The notes beneath the pieces were generated by a model. It ran no database searches. It was given only the letters and a program-made list of their open reading frames with translations, and was not told where the DNA came from. A stretch of 51,675 nucleotides of DNA from a virus, in IMG/VR virus record IMGVR_UViG_3300046690_000480, positions 1 through 51,675 of that record; one strand, given 5' to 3'. Shown piece by piece: positions 7,672-15,811 of the stretch (its first letter is position 1; every line of letters starts with the position of its first letter). The position numbers were made by a program, and so were the translations under genes.

Positions 7672-7767
7672 TCAGTCAGAGAGCCACCACACCAGTTCGT
7701 TGAAGGGCATAGCCAGGATCTCGGCTGCTGAGAACCCAGTCTCCCGGGCCATGCGTTTGGCCAGCAT
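7672..7767 (-). CDS. GpE-family tail assembly protein E' (short ORF or frameshift extension of E)
   Basis: A 31-codon ORF on the minus strand, starting at ATG 7767 and ending in a conserved-looking FNELVWWLSD. It contains MARETGFSAAEIL, the hallmark of GpE/E' proteins between the E gene and the tape measure. The frame stays open upstream into the E gene, so in vivo it may be made as an E-E' fusion by frameshifting. As a stand-alone ORF it has no good Shine-Dalgarno. Family assignment rests on the WW motif and exact position; the mode of translation is open. Confidence 0.65.
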   Translation of the reverse strand: MLAKRMARETGFSAAEILAMPFNELVWWLSD

Positions 7768-7789
7768 CTTCAACGTGGTTCCGTCGCAC

Positions 7790-8104
7790 TTAGTCGTCCG
7801 TGACCAGACGAAAGTAGCCGGCCTGCAGGCGCATGTAATCGACCACCTTGAGCGTGACCAAATCCGCCTCCGGGGTCTGGGTCAGCGAAGCGAAGAGCGA
7901 CAGTTCGCGCTGCTCGGCGTCACCGTTAGAGGCCGCCTGTGCCGCCCGCACATCCCGCACGCACGGTGCACGCATCGTCAGGCGGTCGACCTGAACGCCA
8001 TTCAGTTCGGTGGGGCACTTGAGACCGATGCGGAAACCGTCTTCGGTGAGTTCCAGCCACTTCGGCAGCGGTTTTTCGGGTGTTACTTGAATTGCTTGAG
8101 TCAT
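7790..8104 (-). CDS. E: Tail assembly chaperone E (P2 gpE / Mu gp41-like)
   Basis: A 104-residue acidic protein between tail tube FII and the tape measure, the fixed position of the E tail chaperone. The C-terminal ADLVTLKVVDYMRLQAGYFRL is typical of this family. With its frameshifted partner E' it is thought to coat the tape measure before tube polymerisation. It starts 11 bases after the tube gene. The E' frame overlaps its 3' end. Confidence 0.85.
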   Translation of the reverse strand: MTQAIQVTPEKPLPKWLELTEDGFRIGLKCPTELNGVQVDRLTMRAPCVRDVRAAQAASNGDAEQRELSLFASLTQTPEADLVTLKVVDYMRLQAGYFRLVTDD

Positions 8105-8115
8105 TGCGTTTTTCC

Positions 8116-8619
8116 TTAAAGGCCCAGGGCCGAACGTTCGTCAGCGAGCTGGTCGACGCCGTCGACGACCAGGACCATGCCCAGCATGTCGATCTCGTAA
8201 ACCACCCTACCGGCGACTTCGAGCTTGTAGTAGGTCAGTGCCATGGTGTGTTTGGTCTCGGCCTTGTCGCCGGGCTTCCAGTCGCCCATGTCGACTTCCT
8301 TGATACCGCCACGCATGGTGACGATCACCGGAGTGACCTTGCCCTTTAGGCCTTTGAACGCGCCTCGGAACACCGCGCTGCAGGCGGTGCGATCAGACAG
8401 ACCGAAAAACTTCAGCGCTTCGCGGCGCACACCGTTGGTGGTGAAACCGGCTTCGAGTTTTTCCACCCCGGTCGAGATCTCGACTTCGCCGGCCATGCCG
8501 CCGCCTCGATAGCCGTCGGTTTTCAGGACCACCTTGGGCAAGGTGAGGCTCGGCATGTCACCGGCAAAACTGACGCCGTCAATAAACCCGGCGCAGTTGG
8601 AGAGAACTTCAGGAATCAT
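8116..8619 (-). CDS. FII: Major tail tube protein (P2 FII-like)
   Basis: A 167-residue protein with the FII pattern: an N-terminal IPEVLSNCAGFIDG, a central GEVEISTGVEKLEAGFTTNG, and KHTMALTYYKLEVAGRVVYEIDMLGMVLVVDG near the C-terminus. It polymerises into the inner tube of the contractile tail. It is paired with the sheath gene 12 bases upstream. Confidence 0.93.
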   Translation of the reverse strand: MIPEVLSNCAGFIDGVSFAGDMPSLTLPKVVLKTDGYRGGGMAGEVEISTGVEKLEAGFTTNGVRREALKFFGLSDRTACSAVFRGAFKGLKGKVTPVIVTMRGGIKEVDMGDWKPGDKAETKHTMALTYYKLEVAGRVVYEIDMLGMVLVVDGVDQLADERSALGL

Positions 8620-8631
8620 CAGGGTGCCTCC

Positions 8632-9798
8632 TTAGGCAGGTTCAAGCACTTCGGTCATCCACTCGTTGGTGACCTCGAAAAGGAAGTTCGGGTTTTCAGC
8701 CGGCGGCACGTCGGTGAAGCGGATCCGCCAGTACACCTTGCCCTGCTCGATCTGGCTGGCCGTGTTCATTTCGTGATCCGGATACGCTTCGAACTTAATC
8801 ACCGCGCCTTGGTTTGTTAGGTCGCGCCCGAACGCCTCCAGGCCGTCGGTGACGTCCTTGACGTAGGTCTTGGTAATTGAGCGATCGACCGCCCATTTAT
8901 GACCGGCCTGTACCGCGTCCATGATGATGAACAGTGTGCGGACGCGGGTGACGAACGCCCATTTCGGATCGCTCGACAGCGTGCGGTTGCCCCACAAGCG
9001 ATAACCGTCATCACGAATGATCGTGGTGATGTTGGCGTTGTTGAGCAGGTTGGCTCGGCAGGTCTCGTCGCCGTCCAGGTACTCGACTGCACGGGTGGTA
9101 CCGGTGATACCGGTAAACTCCTTGTTCGACGGCGAGGCCCAGAAACCGTAGGTGGCATCCGTCCAGGCGAACAGGCCGGCAGTCCAGGCCGAACCAGGCG
9201 CGTCCACCGTCTTGCTTTCGCCGGTGTCCCAGAACTGCACACCGGGGTCGACCATGAAAAGGTTACGACTGCCGAAGTTTTTCGCGTAGGCCATGGCGGC
9301 CTCGTCGGTGGTGCATGGCCCGTCGATGATGCCGATAGCCCGTAGCTTCTGCGCGAGGCTGTCCATGGCCGTGGCCACCGCTTGGGTGGCGGAGTGGCCG
9401 GGTGCAATCAGCAATCGCGGCTGGGCGTTGAACAGGCTCTTACCATCGAGCAGCGCCTGCAGGCCGGTACGCTGACCGGATTCCAAAACACCACCAATGA
9501 TTGCCGAGGTCTGCAGCGCCGGGTCGTCCATCTTCGGCACACCGATGGCGACGATCACCGCTTTGGCTTTGGCGTAGATCGCCTGGCAGGCCTTGGTGAT
9601 CGCCGATTCGGCGCCGAACGCGGCGATGGCTTCACGCTCGGTGGTGATCAGCTTGAGTTCGCCGGCCTTTGCCGTACCGCCACCGACCAAGCCAGGGCTG
9701 AAGGTGTCACACAGGCCGATGATCGACGAGGACGGCAACGAAATAGTGCGTGCGCCGGTATCGACCGAGGTGGTCGTGACGCCGTGGAAGAAACTCAT
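8632..9798 (-). CDS. FI: Tail sheath protein (P2 FI-like)
   Basis: A 388-residue contractile sheath subunit. It begins MSFFHGVTTTSVDTGARTISLPSSSIIGLCDT, and the C-terminal domain ends in the RIRFTDVPPAENPNFLFEVTNEWM segment typical of sheath proteins, whose terminal strands mesh with neighbours. I take ATG 9798; an upstream in-frame stretch of 11 codons reads through the terminator hairpin at 9820-9843. It is separated from the tail fibre genes by two hairpins, so the sheath/tube pair may have its own expression level. Confidence 0.94.
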   Translation of the reverse strand: MSFFHGVTTTSVDTGARTISLPSSSIIGLCDTFSPGLVGGGTAKAGELKLITTEREAIAAFGAESAITKACQAIYAKAKAVIVAIGVPKMDDPALQTSAIIGGVLESGQRTGLQALLDGKSLFNAQPRLLIAPGHSATQAVATAMDSLAQKLRAIGIIDGPCTTDEAAMAYAKNFGSRNLFMVDPGVQFWDTGESKTVDAPGSAWTAGLFAWTDATYGFWASPSNKEFTGITGTTRAVEYLDGDETCRANLLNNANITTIIRDDGYRLWGNRTLSSDPKWAFVTRVRTLFIIMDAVQAGHKWAVDRSITKTYVKDVTDGLEAFGRDLTNQGAVIKFEAYPDHEMNTASQIEQGKVYWRIRFTDVPPAENPNFLFEVTNEWMTEVLEPA

Positions 9799-9819
9799 AA
9801 GGCTCGTTCTCCAGAAACG

Positions 9820-9843
9820 AAAAAGCCCCACTTTCGCGGGGCT
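9820..9843 (-). terminator. Intrinsic terminator upstream of sheath gene
   Basis: AGCCCC / GGGGCT stem with an eight-base loop; on the minus strand it is followed by TTTTTCG. A second hairpin lies at 9878-9905. Confidence 0.65.
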
Positions 9844-9877
9844 GTGAGGTGTGTTCGAGTTGCGCGTAATGCAAATG

Positions 9878-9905
9878 AAAACGCCCCGTCAGTGCGGGGC
9901 GTTTA
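9878..9905 (-). terminator. Intrinsic terminator at end of tail fibre assembly gene
   Basis: Eight-base-pair perfect stem ACGCCCCG / CGGGGCGT with a six-base loop and an A-rich 5' flank (T-rich on the minus strand). It begins at the stop codon of the fibre assembly gene and is roughly bidirectional. Confidence 0.65.
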
Positions 9906-10343
9906 TTGGGATTGGTTGGCCACCCACTCAGGTGCCACGGGTCGATACTCGGCCGAGGGAAAATCGGGGGACTGCGGCCAATCACGCAGGCTCTTCACAT
10001 AAGCCAAAAGTTCGCTGAACTGGTCAGCGGTCAGCGTGGTTGGCTCGCCGACGTCCTGCTCGTCTCGATGACGCTCACGCAGCCATTTCACCCGCTCGAT
10101 TTCCGCATCACGCCACGCACGTTCATCCCGCATAAGCTCGTCGGGCGAAGTTTGCGGAACAACCAGAATTGGCAGTCCCTCAGCATCATGGTCGCGTACC
10201 ATCCCCGGCACAGGCTCTGCGATGACAGCCTGATAGCGCTCCTTGCTGATAGGCACCGCGTCTTCGGGGATCTGCCCATCATGCATACCCTGCAGATAGC
10301 AGCAGCCCGTGGTTTTCGAGTAGAACATTTTTCCTGACGCCAT
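9903..10343 (-). CDS. Tail fibre assembly / tail assembly chaperone
   Basis: A 146-residue protein directly after the tail fibre gene, on the same strand. It begins MFYSKTTGCCYLQGMH.. and PEDAVPISKERYQAVIA, then has a helical Arg/Glu-rich segment (DELMRDERAWRDAEIERVKWLRERH) and a short C-terminal DWPQSPDFP element, the usual layout of Caudovirales fibre assembly proteins. It probably helps the fibre fold and trimerise. A strong Shine-Dalgarno (GGAGATAGGA) supports ATG 10343. Confidence 0.85.
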   Translation of the reverse strand: MASGKMFYSKTTGCCYLQGMHDGQIPEDAVPISKERYQAVIAEPVPGMVRDHDAEGLPILVVPQTSPDELMRDERAWRDAEIERVKWLRERHRDEQDVGEPTTLTADQFSELLAYVKSLRDWPQSPDFPSAEYRPVAPEWVANQSQ

Positions 10344-10346
10344 TTC

Positions 10347-11945
10347 CTATCTCCCCACTGCGAGCCAGCGGTAGTTGGCCGCACCGCCGCCGCCAGAAAA
10401 GTGATAAACAGTAATCGCCGTTTTACTGGTCGCGCTTACAGCACCGCATAAAGCTGCCGTAAAGTTTCCCGAGCCGTTTACCGAGACAAAGGCATTCAGA
10501 ATCGCATTGGGGAATTCGAGGGGCATCGGCACAGAAACCGACGAACCGCTGTTGATCAGCACGGTTGATCCCCACTGAAGAACCAGTCCGCCAAGCCAGC
10601 TCGGAAACGCGATATAGCCGTTGGTGCCCAAACCGATCTGGAAGCCAAAACGTAGCTTTTTCGGAGTAACGATGGTGCCGTCATCGACCCCGGCATCTGT
10701 CAGCGCCTGCGTTGCGATCTTAGCCGTACCGAGTTTGACTTCGGTGGCCTGGGTCGCCAATGCCGAGAGCGCGACGATATCGATGTTTCCCTGATTGATG
10801 GGCGCGTTCCAGGCTTTGATGCACCAAATCACCGCTAGGTTGCGCGGGCGTGTCGCACCGAAAGCCGTCTGATCGCTGTTAGAAATAGGTGAGCTTGTAT
10901 TAGCGACTGAAACCGAATACTCACTCCCCGGATAATCAGCAGCATTAACAGTGTCGTACCCCATACTCGTAAGGGCAGTAACTGCAGACGTAACGCTATT
11001 CCTATCCGAGACCGTTGCTACCGACGTGCCGGTGTCAAAGGAATGCTGCGACCCCTTCTGCCAGCTCCCGACGGCCCGGCCAGCATCCACGCCACGCCCA
11101 TGATCCCAACCGCGCAGGAACTCGCCGCGCGAATCCGGCAAACGGAAATTGCCTGCTCCCTCGTCGCCCTTGTTGAAGACAGTGCCGAGGAATACCGCCA
11201 GATCTGGATAGACGGCGATGCTCTTGACGCTGCCGTCCAGCTCGAGAAACCCGGGCGCGACCTTGTCCAACGGGAAAGCGACCGTAGCGCCGACCGGCAA
11301 GGCCGAAGCCTGCGCGATCATCGACTCGATTTCAGTCTTGGTGTAAGTGTCCTTGATGCCAAACCCGGCCAAGGTTGTTGGATTGGACCCGGACATGAAC
11401 ACGCCGCGATCATTCACCGTGACCTTGGTATACGTCCCGGCGGCCTTGTTCGCCGGCAGCAATCCGTTGATCAAATCGTCCACGTACCCGCGAGTGGCCA
11501 ACACCACCGACGGGTCGATCTTCAACTGAATGTTCGCCGTGCCGCTGGTGATGATGTGCATCCGCACCACCTGGTTGCGTCCAGAACCTTGCGCAAGTAA
11601 CGGCTTGTAGCTCGGGGCAGCATTCGCCACCGTGCAGAAAACACCGTCCTTGTCTTCCAGCGCAAGCTCACGAATCCACCAACCGCCTACATCCGGTGGC
11701 AACACCAGCTCAGCAATCAGGACATTGGAATCGGTGGGAGACACACGCAACTGATTGAGCTGCGCCCGGTAAACCTGATTTACCAGCTTGGTTTGCGAGG
11801 CGCTGGGGACGGGGTCGGTGCCGTTGGCATCACCGATCAGCATGTAGCGCGGTTCCCAAGGGATGCCCAGCGCGTCGCAGTTGGTTTTCTTGGCGGCGCC
11901 CTGCGTGGTAAGCATGCCGCCAAAAATAGAGTTTTTATCAACCAT
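10347..11945 (-). CDS. Tail fibre protein with collar domain and gp53-like C-terminus
   Basis: A 532-residue receptor-binding fibre. The N-terminal 150 residues match the conserved tail-collar fibre attachment domain (SIFGGMLTTQGAAKKTNCDALGIPW...). Residues about 228-290 form a phage tail collar domain (LPVGATVAFPLDKVAPGFLELDG, then GNFRLPDSRGEFLRGWDHGRG). The C-terminal hundred residues (IAFPSWLGGLVLQWG to HFSGGGGAANYRWLAVGR) resemble the gp53-like putative tail-fibre tip domain. The tip is expected to be host-specific. It overlaps gene I by eight bases. Confidence 0.9.
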   Translation of the reverse strand: MVDKNSIFGGMLTTQGAAKKTNCDALGIPWEPRYMLIGDANGTDPVPSASQTKLVNQVYRAQLNQLRVSPTDSNVLIAELVLPPDVGGWWIRELALEDKDGVFCTVANAAPSYKPLLAQGSGRNQVVRMHIITSGTANIQLKIDPSVVLATRGYVDDLINGLLPANKAAGTYTKVTVNDRGVFMSGSNPTTLAGFGIKDTYTKTEIESMIAQASALPVGATVAFPLDKVAPGFLELDGSVKSIAVYPDLAVFLGTVFNKGDEGAGNFRLPDSRGEFLRGWDHGRGVDAGRAVGSWQKGSQHSFDTGTSVATVSDRNSVTSAVTALTSMGYDTVNAADYPGSEYSVSVANTSSPISNSDQTAFGATRPRNLAVIWCIKAWNAPINQGNIDIVALSALATQATEVKLGTAKIATQALTDAGVDDGTIVTPKKLRFGFQIGLGTNGYIAFPSWLGGLVLQWGSTVLINSGSSVSVPMPLEFPNAILNAFVSVNGSGNFTAALCGAVSATSKTAITVYHFSGGGGAANYRWLAVGR

Positions 11946-12549
11946 GGGGATATACGTCCAATTCGTCGAGGGTGTATTCGCTGACGCCGTGGTTCCCCTG
12001 AACCATTACGTCCATGTCCGGGTTGCTCCACGGGTAAACGTCGATTTCATCACCGTCGTAAACGGCAAAACCGACATAGGCGTCCAAGTGAGTTTCAAGA
12101 GTGATGTCGAGTCCGGTCAGTTTTCGGCTGACGGGTTTGGCGTCGTCGATCAGGCGTTCGAGTTCGAGGTACATCTCCTCGGTGATGCCGGTGTCCAGCA
12201 CGCCGACCTTCAACGCGAAGGTGCCCGGCACGCCTTCCGGAACGGTCTGCCACCACTCAGAGATCTCGATCAGATAGCCCAGCGGTTCGACAACTCGGCG
12301 CAATGCGCCGATGGTGCCCTTGTGCTTGTGGATGTAGAACGAGGCCTTGATGGCGGCGCGTTTGACCGCTTCCGGCCAAGCCGGATCCCAGCGGTCAACT
12401 GACCAGGCCCACGCCAGATGCGGCAGCAGATGAACCGGACAGGTGTCGGGGTTGTACAGCGTGCGTAGCGGAATCAGCGTGGTCTCGGCAAAGGTCGCCT
12501 CGATAGCCCGTTCCAGGGGAGTGCTGTTGAGCGGTAGGAGACTGCGCAT
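11938..12549 (-). CDS. I: Tail/baseplate protein I (P2 gpI-like)
   Basis: A 203-residue protein of the gpI family, linking baseplate wedge and fibres. The N-terminal LLPLNSTPLERAIEATFAE, the LRTLYNPDTCPVHLLPHLAWAWSVDRWDPAWPE block and the FYIHKHKGTIGALRRVVEPLGY block are diagnostic. It follows J directly. Confidence 0.92.
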   Translation of the reverse strand: MRSLLPLNSTPLERAIEATFAETTLIPLRTLYNPDTCPVHLLPHLAWAWSVDRWDPAWPEAVKRAAIKASFYIHKHKGTIGALRRVVEPLGYLIEISEWWQTVPEGVPGTFALKVGVLDTGITEEMYLELERLIDDAKPVSRKLTGLDITLETHLDAYVGFAVYDGDEIDVYPWSNPDMDVMVQGNHGVSEYTLDELDVYPHG

Positions 12550-12550
12550 A

Positions 12551-13441
12551 TCAGCCTCCCAACACGACGGTGTAACCGGTGCAGTACGCTGCCTGCGCCT
12601 TGGTGGGTTTCAAATCCTGCCAGTCCTTGAGTTCAACGCGAGCCACACCAGCAACGTGCAACTGCGCATCGACACCCGAGCGCGCTACCTCGACGCCCAA
12701 GCGACGGCGCGGATTGATCCAAGCCTCAAGACGCTTGATCGCCTCGGCGAGCGCGGCGTCGTTTTCCGGTCCGGTACCTTTCATGTGCAGCACCGCATCG
12801 ATCCGGTACCGCAGGATCTCGGCACCCCTTACTTTCACCCGGTCACCGACCGGGCGCACATCGTCATCATTCACAGCATCGGCGACCAGGGCCAGCATCT
12901 CCGGCCCGACCGCGCCGTCCCCTTCCAAGCCCAGCACAGTCACGTCGACGCAGGCCGGCGCCGGGCTTTCGGCTGTTGCGTCAGCAACCATCGCCGAGGC
13001 GTTACGGGCATGCAGGATGTAGCTGTTGCGTGGCCCCGCCGTGGTCAACCCTTCGTAGGCCATCTGCACCCGCTCACGCAAGGCATCGTATGATTCCAGT
13101 ACTGCCTCGACCGGCGGCACCGCCAGCGGATCCGCCGCCTGAATCACCAGGCGTTTGAGATTGACGTTCGCGGCCAGTTGCTCCAGATCGGCGCCGACGG
13201 CATAGGCCAGCAGCTGTGCCTTGGCCGCGTCGTTGACCCGCGCCCGGTTGCCGAGTTTGATGTAACTGCCGACCTCCAGCAGTTTGGTCACCGGATCGCT
13301 CTCCAGCGCCGCCGTCCAGTTGCCGCCCATGTAACCGCGAAACACGCCAAGCGCTTCGCCGTATACCTCTTCAAAGTCCAGCGGCTCCAGCACGTCAGGT
13401 GCGGGCAGCTCCGTCAGATCCACCAGCGTACTAATACCCAC
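12551..13441 (-). CDS. J: Baseplate assembly protein J (P2 gpJ-like)
   Basis: A 296-residue baseplate wedge protein. LPAPDVLEPLDFEEVYGE at the start, then LLEVGSYIKLGNRARVNDAAKAQLLAYAVGADLEQLAA, are family signatures. The proposed GTG start at 13441 is only about one base from the GGAGG upstream, an unusually short spacing, so the true start may differ by a few codons. It overlaps the end of W by 28 bases. It lies between W and I as in P2. Confidence 0.9.
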   Translation of the reverse strand: MGISTLVDLTELPAPDVLEPLDFEEVYGEALGVFRGYMGGNWTAALESDPVTKLLEVGSYIKLGNRARVNDAAKAQLLAYAVGADLEQLAANVNLKRLVIQAADPLAVPPVEAVLESYDALRERVQMAYEGLTTAGPRNSYILHARNASAMVADATAESPAPACVDVTVLGLEGDGAVGPEMLALVADAVNDDDVRPVGDRVKVRGAEILRYRIDAVLHMKGTGPENDAALAEAIKRLEAWINPRRRLGVEVARSGVDAQLHVAGVARVELKDWQDLKPTKAQAAYCTGYTVVLGG

Positions 13442-13758
13442 ACCTCCAACGTGCCGCGCTCACCAAGGTATTCACCGGTGATCCTGAAATTGATTTTCCC
13501 GCCCAGCACCGAGATGGCGACGACGCGCTCAAGCTTAAGTCGCGGCTCCCACTGGCGCAGCGCCCGGGCCGCTTCCGCTTGAGCGGCGCTTTTCCAGCCT
13601 TCGTTAATTGGAAGGTCGACCATGCGCCGCAGCTTGCTGCCGTACTCCGGACGCTCGCGGCGGCTCAGCAGCGGCGTGCCGAGAATGTCCGCCACCGACT
13701 GACGTAAATGCTCGATGCCGGAGATGGGTTGCCCGGTGTGGCGATCCATTCCGATCAT
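13414..13758 (-). CDS. W: Baseplate assembly protein W (gpW/gp25 family)
   Basis: A 114-residue gp25-like lysozyme-fold wedge protein without lysozyme activity. It contains SGIEHLRQSVADILGTPLLSRRERPEYGS and RVVAISVLGGKINFRITGEYL. ATG 13758 or a second Met four residues later could serve as start. It lies upstream of J in the standard V-W-J-I baseplate order. Confidence 0.9.
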   Translation of the reverse strand: MIGMDRHTGQPISGIEHLRQSVADILGTPLLSRRERPEYGSKLRRMVDLPINEGWKSAAQAEAARALRQWEPRLKLERVVAISVLGGKINFRITGEYLGERGTLEVWVLVRWWI

Positions 13759-13763
13759 CGGGT

Positions 13764-13994
13764 TTACTCCTTGAGTTGCTCGAACTCGGTGTTGGCTTTA
13801 AGGCACTGCAGCGCTACATCGTCGGTGCCATCAACCGAAACCTGGGCTTTCGCTACGGCCAGGGTGCGGCCGTCAGGCAGGATGACCGTGCGCGAGGTGT
13901 AAAGGGTGTCGCGAAAAGTCACGGTCGAGGTCATCTGCACCGCGCTGATCGGGACAGGCTCAGGCGCAGTCGAATCATCTTGATGTTTGGCCAT
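13764..13994 (-). CDS. Hypothetical phage protein between V and W
   Basis: A 76-residue acidic protein starting at ATG 13994 (GGAG upstream). It contains TSTVTFRDTLYTSRTVILPDGRTLAVAKAQVSVDGTDDVALQCLKAN. I see no known domain and no membrane segment. It is placed in the baseplate operon after a terminator-like hairpin (14011-14033), so probably a minor structural or assembly protein; function unknown. Confidence 0.7.
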   Translation of the reverse strand: MAKHQDDSTAPEPVPISAVQMTSTVTFRDTLYTSRTVILPDGRTLAVAKAQVSVDGTDDVALQCLKANTEFEQLKE

Positions 13995-14010
13995 GGTTTC
14001 TCCAGGCATG

Positions 14011-14033
14011 AAAAAGCCCGCTCGCGGCGGGCT
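14011..14033 (-). terminator. Intrinsic terminator after gene V
   Basis: AGCCCGC / GCGGGCT seven-base-pair stem with a five-base loop and TTTTT on the minus strand. It lies 15 bp after the V stop codon. Confidence 0.65.
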
Positions 14034-14047
14034 GAATGAGTGATGAG

Positions 14048-14635
14048 TTAGTGCTTGTGGTGGTTGTCACTTTGGCCGGTGGCCAGAATGTCGGCATCGC
14101 TGGTGATGCTCTGTGCCGCGTGCAGCGGGCCGTCGATGTTGACCGGCCCTTTGATGTTCACAGCGCCCTCCAGATTGATCGTTCCGGACTTCACGCTCAC
14201 AGCGTTATCGGTGATTTCGGCCAGTGTTGAACCGACCTTGATGGTGACCGTACCGCTCGGCAGGGTGATGGTGTAACTGTTGGCCTGCCAGTCGTAGACC
14301 AGTGAGCCTCCATCATCGAAACGCCAGACCTCGACGTGGTCGCGGTTGTCCGGTGGCGGGCCACCATTGCCGTAAAGACCAGGAATGAACGTGCCCTGCG
14401 CTACATCGCCGCTGGCACTGATCAAAGTGCCCTGCTCGTCGATGCTAGGTGCCCGCCAGTGCCGCGCCTTGCCAGCTGCAACGCTGTGCCAGCGTACCCA
14501 GCCGCTGACCCACTCCCCGTCCGAGACTCGACACACTGGGGGTGACGCGGCGAGATCCACCGCCACCACGTAGCAATCCTTGACCAGGCCGGCGAGCATG
14601 CGGTCGTGCTGAGCCGCGACGTAACCGGAACTCAT
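14048..14635 (-). CDS. V: Baseplate spike protein V (P2 gpV-like membrane-piercing needle)
   Basis: A 195-residue spike. The N-terminal OB-fold region (VVAVDLAASPPVCRVSDGEWVSGWVRW) is followed by a repetitive β-helix (LEGAVNIKGPVNIDGPLH), and the protein ends SDNHHKH. A terminal HxH-type His cluster is how gpV-type spikes coordinate metal at the tip that punctures the outer membrane. It is the first P2-type tail gene after the λ-type head genes, overlapping the preceding gene by four bases. Confidence 0.92.
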   Translation of the reverse strand: MSSGYVAAQHDRMLAGLVKDCYVVAVDLAASPPVCRVSDGEWVSGWVRWHSVAAGKARHWRAPSIDEQGTLISASGDVAQGTFIPGLYGNGGPPPDNRDHVEVWRFDDGGSLVYDWQANSYTITLPSGTVTIKVGSTLAEITDNAVSVKSGTINLEGAVNIKGPVNIDGPLHAAQSITSDADILATGQSDNHHKH

Positions 14636-15153
14636 TGCACGTCCTCCGGACGGAACGGGCCGTCGCCTGGCTCAATATTCAAGACCAAGGTGCCCGGTGG
14701 TTGATCCGGCCAAGGCCATTCGGCGTCACCGAGGTAGATCTGCTGTGTCCATTCCACGACCCAGACGGTATAGCCGTCCAGTTCGGGTTTGGTCCAGTCT
14801 TGCATGGCCTGAACGAACTCGGCCGGCTCGACCTCAACGCCCCAGCACTGCATGCGCAGCAACGCGGCGAGGTGGCCCGCCAGGAACACCGCCTGTTGAT
14901 GATGATCCGACTGAATCGGATCGGTGATCACTCGCGCCTCAAACTTGCAGGCCAAGCCGGTTTCACCGGTTCCCGGATCGAGACCCGGCTCCATCTCGGC
15001 CAGTTCGATCAGCACCGCTGGCAGCGGCAAGCGATCCAAATCATCCGGCCACATGGACACCGTCTGCAGGCCCGGGAAGTGCTCTTGAATGCGCCGCTCG
15101 ATGGCGTGATACAGCTGTTCAAGACTGAACGACTCGTCGACTTGATCAGTCAC
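14632..15153 (-). CDS. Phage protein in the λ gene U (tail terminator) position
   Basis: A 173-residue acidic protein with no clear motif. Gene order up to here matches λ (E, FII, Z) and the next λ gene is U, the tail terminator (131 aa). Size class, acidity and an αβ pattern (LYHAIERRIQEHFPG..., then a strand-rich middle) fit, but I cannot align it by eye. If correct, it would be the part that joins a λ-type connector to a contractile tail. The alternative is an unrelated tail completion protein. It overlaps V by four bases. Confidence 0.6.
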   Translation of the reverse strand: MTDQVDESFSLEQLYHAIERRIQEHFPGLQTVSMWPDDLDRLPLPAVLIELAEMEPGLDPGTGETGLACKFEARVITDPIQSDHHQQAVFLAGHLAALLRMQCWGVEVEPAEFVQAMQDWTKPELDGYTVWVVEWTQQIYLGDAEWPWPDQPPGTLVLNIEPGDGPFRPEDVQ

Positions 15154-15154
15154 G

Positions 15155-15811
15155 TCATTTCCCCTTCAAGTGCTTCTGCACTTCGAAATTGAGTTCCTGC
15201 TGCAGGACGTGCACCAATTGCTCATCAGCTTTGCGCACCCAGCTTTCGAAGTGTGGTCGGGCCTGCTCCAGAGACACCTTGGCTTTAGCCAGCGGGAAGC
15301 GGTTGTCGTGCTCTGCGATCCAGCCCGAACTCGCGCCGACCGCACCACTGACATCGCTGTCGGGATAGTCGCCCGCCCTGAAGTGCTTGCTGCCGGTACG
15401 AATCCAAACGTCTGCGCTGTTGCCGTAGACCTTCTTGAAGAACGCGCCCTGAAAGCGCCGACCTGCCACCGAGACACCGGTGCGACTCTGCCGAGGCCGG
15501 CCGATGCGGCTGGCCTCCATGGCGTTGAGACCGAACCACAATTTGCCGCTGTTGGCCCCGCCACTGACCGGGTAGGCCCGCAGCCGCTGACGTACAGCAG
15601 CGACCGCAATGCGTTCCTGCCGGCCGACAGCGCGGGCAATTTGTGTGGCAAGCCAACGCAGGGTTTTGTTGATCGCTCGGCGCTGGGCATTGGCCGCTGC
15701 TTTTGGCACCAGGGCGGCAAAGTCCTGAAAGGCTTTCAGATCTGCCGCCGAGGTCTGCAACGAGATCATCCCGCCGCCGGCCGAGGGTTTGAAGTGACTG
15801 CCAACGCTCAT
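15155..15811 (-). CDS. Minor tail protein Z-like (λ gpZ family)
   Basis: A 218-residue basic protein. The N-terminal part (LVPKAAANAQRRAINKTLRWLATQIARAV, then RLRAYPVSGGANSGKLWFGLNAM) and the FKKVYGNSADVWIRTGSKHF segment are typical of prophage minor tail Z proteins, which complete the tail so it can join the head. It lies between an FII-like head-tail protein and the U-position gene, as in λ. A P2 phage would use R and S here instead. Confidence 0.75.
   Translation of the reverse strand: MSVGSHFKPSAGGGMISLQTSAADLKAFQDFAALVPKAAANAQRRAINKTLRWLATQIARAVGRQERIAVAAVRQRLRAYPVSGGANSGKLWFGLNAMEASRIGRPRQSRTGVSVAGRRFQGAFFKKVYGNSADVWIRTGSKHFRAGDYPDSDVSGAVGASSGWIAEHDNRFPLAKAKVSLEQARPHFESWVRKADEQLVHVLQQELNFEVQKHLKGK

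Noticed and set aside
11043-11600. 185-codon rightward ORF
   Set aside because: Shadow of the tail fibre gene, without a ribosome site or recognisable domain.
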